A stretch of DNA of 23,506 bases, from assembly GCF_049651025.1 (NCBI RefSeq), contig NZ_JBASBH010000054.1, positions 1-23,506 on the forward strand, read 5' to 3'. This document shows positions 21,495 through 23,506 of this stretch, one piece after another. Within the stretch, counting starts at the first letter, position 1. Every line of letters starts with the position of its first letter. The notes under the pieces are model-generated. The model was given only the letters and a program-made list of their open reading frames with translations. It did not search any database and was not told the origin of the DNA. Origin of the DNA: Parvibaculum sp049651025 (GTDB lineage Bacteria; Pseudomonadota; Alphaproteobacteria; Parvibaculales; Parvibaculaceae). The translations under genes were made by a program, and so were the position numbers.

Positions 21495-23411
21495 CTAGCT
21501 CGCCATCGCCTCGTCGTAAGCGGTGCTCGCTTCAAGCCATGACTCTTCGGCTTTGGCGAGCGCACGCAGCGCGTCGGCGCGAGCCTTGGCGACACGCGAG
21601 GCGTCGTCGGGCTTGCCCTGGAAGGCAGCGGCATCGCCGAGAAGCGCGTCAAGCTTTGCGACTTCGCCCTGCAGACGCTCGACTTCCTTTTCGGCAGCTT
21701 GCGCCTTCTTCTTCAGCGGGGCGAATTGTTCGCGCTTCTGGGCGGCAATGCGGCGCGCTTCCTTCTTGTCGTTTGAAGGGCGGGGTGCTGCAGGTTCTGC
21801 GCCTTCCTCGGCCATATCTTCAGCGGCGAGCGGGCGCACACGACGCGCCGGATCGAGCAGCCACTTGCGATAATCATCGAGGTCGCCGTCATAGGATTTG
21901 ACGGTGCCGTCCGCGACGATCCAAAGCCGGTCGGCGCATGTCTCGACCAGATGTCGATCATGGCTGATCAGAATGAATGCGCCGTCATAGTCGTTGATCG
22001 CCATGACCAGCGCCTCGCGGCTATCGACGTCCAGATGGTTCGTCGGTTCGTCGAGGATGATCATGTGCGGCTTGTGGTAGGTGGCCACGGCAAAAAGCAG
22101 GCGCGCTTTTTCACCGCCGGAGAGTTTTTCCACCGGCGTATCCGCCTTGTCCGAACCAAAGCCGTATGAGCCCGCAACGGCGCGCACCTGCGCCTGCGTT
22201 CCTGTCGGCATCAACTCGCGGAAATGCTCATAAGGCGTATCGCCCATGCTCAATTCATCGAGCTGGTGCTGCGCGAAATAGGCGATGCGCAGCTTCTTGG
22301 AATCATACTTGTTGCCGCTCGTCACCTGCAGACGGTCGCAGAGCAGCTTGGCGAAAGTGGATTTGCCATTGCCGTTCGCGCCGAGAAGGGCGATGCGGTC
22401 GTCCTGGTCGATGCGCAGATCGAGATTGCTGAGCACCGGCTTGTCCGGTTCGTAGCCGACAGACGCATGTTCCAGCCGGATGATTGGCGAGGCCAGAGGC
22501 TTGTCCGGCGCGGGGAAGCGGAAGGGCATCACGCGCTCGTTCAATATGTCGGCAATAGGCTCCATCTTGGCGAGCGCCTTCATGCGGCTCTGTGCCTGAC
22601 GGGCCTTGGACGCCTTCGCCTTGAAGCGCTCGACGAAGCTCTCCATGTGGCGGCGCGCATCTTCCTGCTTCTTCTTCATCGACATTTGCAGCAGCAGCTT
22701 TTCGCGGCGCGTGCGGTCGAAGCGGTCGTAGTTGCCGCTGTAGAAGGTGAGCTTCTTGTGCTCCAGATGCAGAATGCCTTCCGCCACATTGTTCAGCAGG
22801 TCGCGGTCATGGCTGACGATGAGGACGGTGAAGGGATAGCTCCGCAGGTAATCCTCAAGCCAGATCGTGCCTTCAAGGTCGAGATAGTTGGTCGGTTCGT
22901 CGAGCAGCAGGAGGTCCGGCTCTGAAAAGAGCACAGCCGCGAGCGCGACGCGCATGCGCCAACCGCCCGAAAAATCGGAGCAGGGGCGGGCTTGCGCTAC
23001 TTCGTCAAAGCCCAGACCCGCGAGAATCGAGGCCGCCCGCGCAGGCGCGGCATGGGCGCCCATGTCGGACAGGCGTGTGTGGATTTCCGCAATCCGATGC
23101 GCATCCGTCGCATGCTCGGCCTCGGCCAGCAGGGAGGCGCGCTCCAGATCGGCGGCCAGCACCGTGTCGAGCAACGTGATCGGGCCGGCAGGGGCTTCCT
23201 GCCGAACCATGCCGACCCGCCAGTTTTTCGGGAAACTGGTGCCCCCCGTCTCTGTCTGATACTCGCCAGTGATTATCTTGAGCAGGGTGGACTTGCCGGT
23301 GCCATTGCGGCCGACAAAGCCCACCTTCTGCCCCGGCGGTATCGCGGCGGTGACATGGTCAAGGAGGAGGCGGCCCTCCATACGGAATGTGAGATCGTTA
23401 ATGTGCAGCAT
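21495..23411 (-). CDS. yheS: ABC-F family ATP-binding protein, YheS type
   Basis: ABC-F proteins have two ATPase domains and no membrane part; they act on the ribosome E site, affecting translation. The 638-aa protein (E. coli YheS, 637 aa) has Walker A GRNGTGKST at 34-42, signature SGGWR at 148-152 and Walker B ending LLDEPTN at 169-175. The interdomain linker, about 225-300, is rich in Lys, Arg and Gln (FKAKASKARQAQSRMKAL). The second domain has Walker A GANGNGKST at 344-352, signature LSGGEKARL at 430-438 and LDEPTNHLD at 453-461. A charged coiled-coil C-terminus (about 545-635) is typical. The FSGGWRMR form, the linker and the tail fit YheS better than Uup or EttA. The ATG at 23411 has AGGAAC about 8 nt upstream; an extension to 23447 is less likely. 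Confidence 0.88.
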   Translation of the reverse strand: MLHINDLTFRMEGRLLLDHVTAAIPPGQKVGFVGRNGTGKSTLLKIITGEYQTETGGTSFPKNWRVGMVRQEAPAGPITLLDTVLAADLERASLLAEAEHATDAHRIAEIHTRLSDMGAHAAPARAASILAGLGFDEVAQARPCSDFSGGWRMRVALAAVLFSEPDLLLLDEPTNYLDLEGTIWLEDYLRSYPFTVLIVSHDRDLLNNVAEGILHLEHKKLTFYSGNYDRFDRTRREKLLLQMSMKKKQEDARRHMESFVERFKAKASKARQAQSRMKALAKMEPIADILNERVMPFRFPAPDKPLASPIIRLEHASVGYEPDKPVLSNLDLRIDQDDRIALLGANGNGKSTFAKLLCDRLQVTSGNKYDSKKLRIAYFAQHQLDELSMGDTPYEHFRELMPTGTQAQVRAVAGSYGFGSDKADTPVEKLSGGEKARLLFAVATYHKPHMIILDEPTNHLDVDSREALVMAINDYDGAFILISHDRHLVETCADRLWIVADGTVKSYDGDLDDYRKWLLDPARRVRPLAAEDMAEEGAEPAAPRPSNDKKEARRIAAQKREQFAPLKKKAQAAEKEVERLQGEVAKLDALLGDAAAFQGKPDDASRVAKARADALRALAKAEESWLEASTAYDEAMAS

Positions 23412-23434
23412 GGGGCGGTTCCTAACACAGCCCG

Positions 23435-23463
23435 TTGCCGCCGTCATTAAGCCCGGCTATAAC
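23435..23463 (+). promoter_or_regulatory. Candidate sigma70-type promoter for the right-edge gene
   Basis: TTGCCG (23435-23440) and TATAAC (23458-23463) are 17 bases apart. Both match the sigma70 consensus well. Transcription would begin near 23470, about 34 nt before an ATG on the last bases of the window that has its own ribosome binding site. Confidence 0.5.
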
Positions 23464-23503
23464 CCGGCCAAATCTCTAACCTTATTTTTTAGGAAGCTCC
23501 GAA

Positions 23504-23506
23504 ATG
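23504..23506 (+). CDS. Start codon of a gene continuing beyond the window
   Basis: The last three bases are ATG, preceded by AGGAAG (23491-23496) at 7-nt spacing and by the promoter candidate at 23435-23463. Together these support a real plus-strand gene, divergent from the ABC-F gene. No coding sequence is visible. In several Hyphomicrobiales the neighbour at this place is ndk (nucleoside diphosphate kinase), so that is my guess from gene order alone. Confidence 0.45.

Noticed and set aside
23485..23490. Run of six T near the right edge as an intrinsic terminator
   Set aside because: No stable hairpin precedes it on the plus strand, and it lies in the leader between a good promoter and a ribosome binding site.

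Overview
This looks like a chromosomal core region of a high-GC alphaproteobacterium, most likely from the Hyphomicrobiales (Rhizobiales) or a close relative such as a Parvibaculum-type lineage. The order assignment rests on gene order I know from that group (rplI-rpsR-rpsF | fabD-fabG-acpP-fabF-mltG-yicC-gmk, then rsmA-pdxA-surA-lptD-lptG-lptF | pepA-holC and an ABC-F gene), on GC-rich codon use, and on two alphaproteobacterial-type intergenic repeats. The genus is a guess. Almost every gene is a recognisable housekeeping gene. I found no phage, insertion sequence, CRISPR array, tRNA, rRNA or toxin-antitoxin locus.

Layout. Positions 1-1264 (minus) hold the ribosomal protein operon rpsF-rpsR-rplI; rplI runs off the left edge. 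A 332-bp divergent region (1265-1596) carries a good minus-strand promoter, a bulged stem-loop in the rpsF leader and a weaker fabD promoter. Positions 1597-7880 (plus) hold type II fatty acid synthesis (fabD, fabG, acpP, fabF), followed by mltG (peptidoglycan chain-length control), yicC and gmk. Positions 7884-9691 (minus) hold two accessory genes inserted into the otherwise conserved order: a Met-rich Spy/CpxP-like periplasmic protein and a zinc alcohol dehydrogenase. Positions 9813-17921 (minus) hold an outer-membrane biogenesis run transcribed lptF-lptG-lptD-surA-pdxA-rsmA. Positions 18159-21269 (plus) hold pepA, holC and a membrane-anchored metallo-beta-lactamase-fold protein. Positions 21495-23411 (minus) hold a YheS-type ABC-F ATPase. 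A plus-strand gene (possibly ndk) begins with its start codon on the last three bases.

How the genes work together. FabD loads malonyl onto AcpP, FabF condenses it and FabG reduces the product, giving acyl chains for phospholipid and lipid A. LptF and LptG drive LPS off the inner membrane and LptD inserts it in the outer membrane, with SurA as the chaperone for outer-membrane proteins such as LptD. MltG acts on peptidoglycan. The region is therefore largely an envelope-building cluster next to translation and nucleotide genes.

The least ordinary parts are between genes. They include several perfect inverted repeats (upstream of acpP, after acpP, upstream of the Spy-like gene, between adh and the Spy-like gene, and between lptG and lptD), an inverted pair of palindromic repeats between pepA and holC, and two 81-bp direct repeats between the metallo-hydrolase and ABC-F genes. 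I see no convincing undescribed multi-gene system here.
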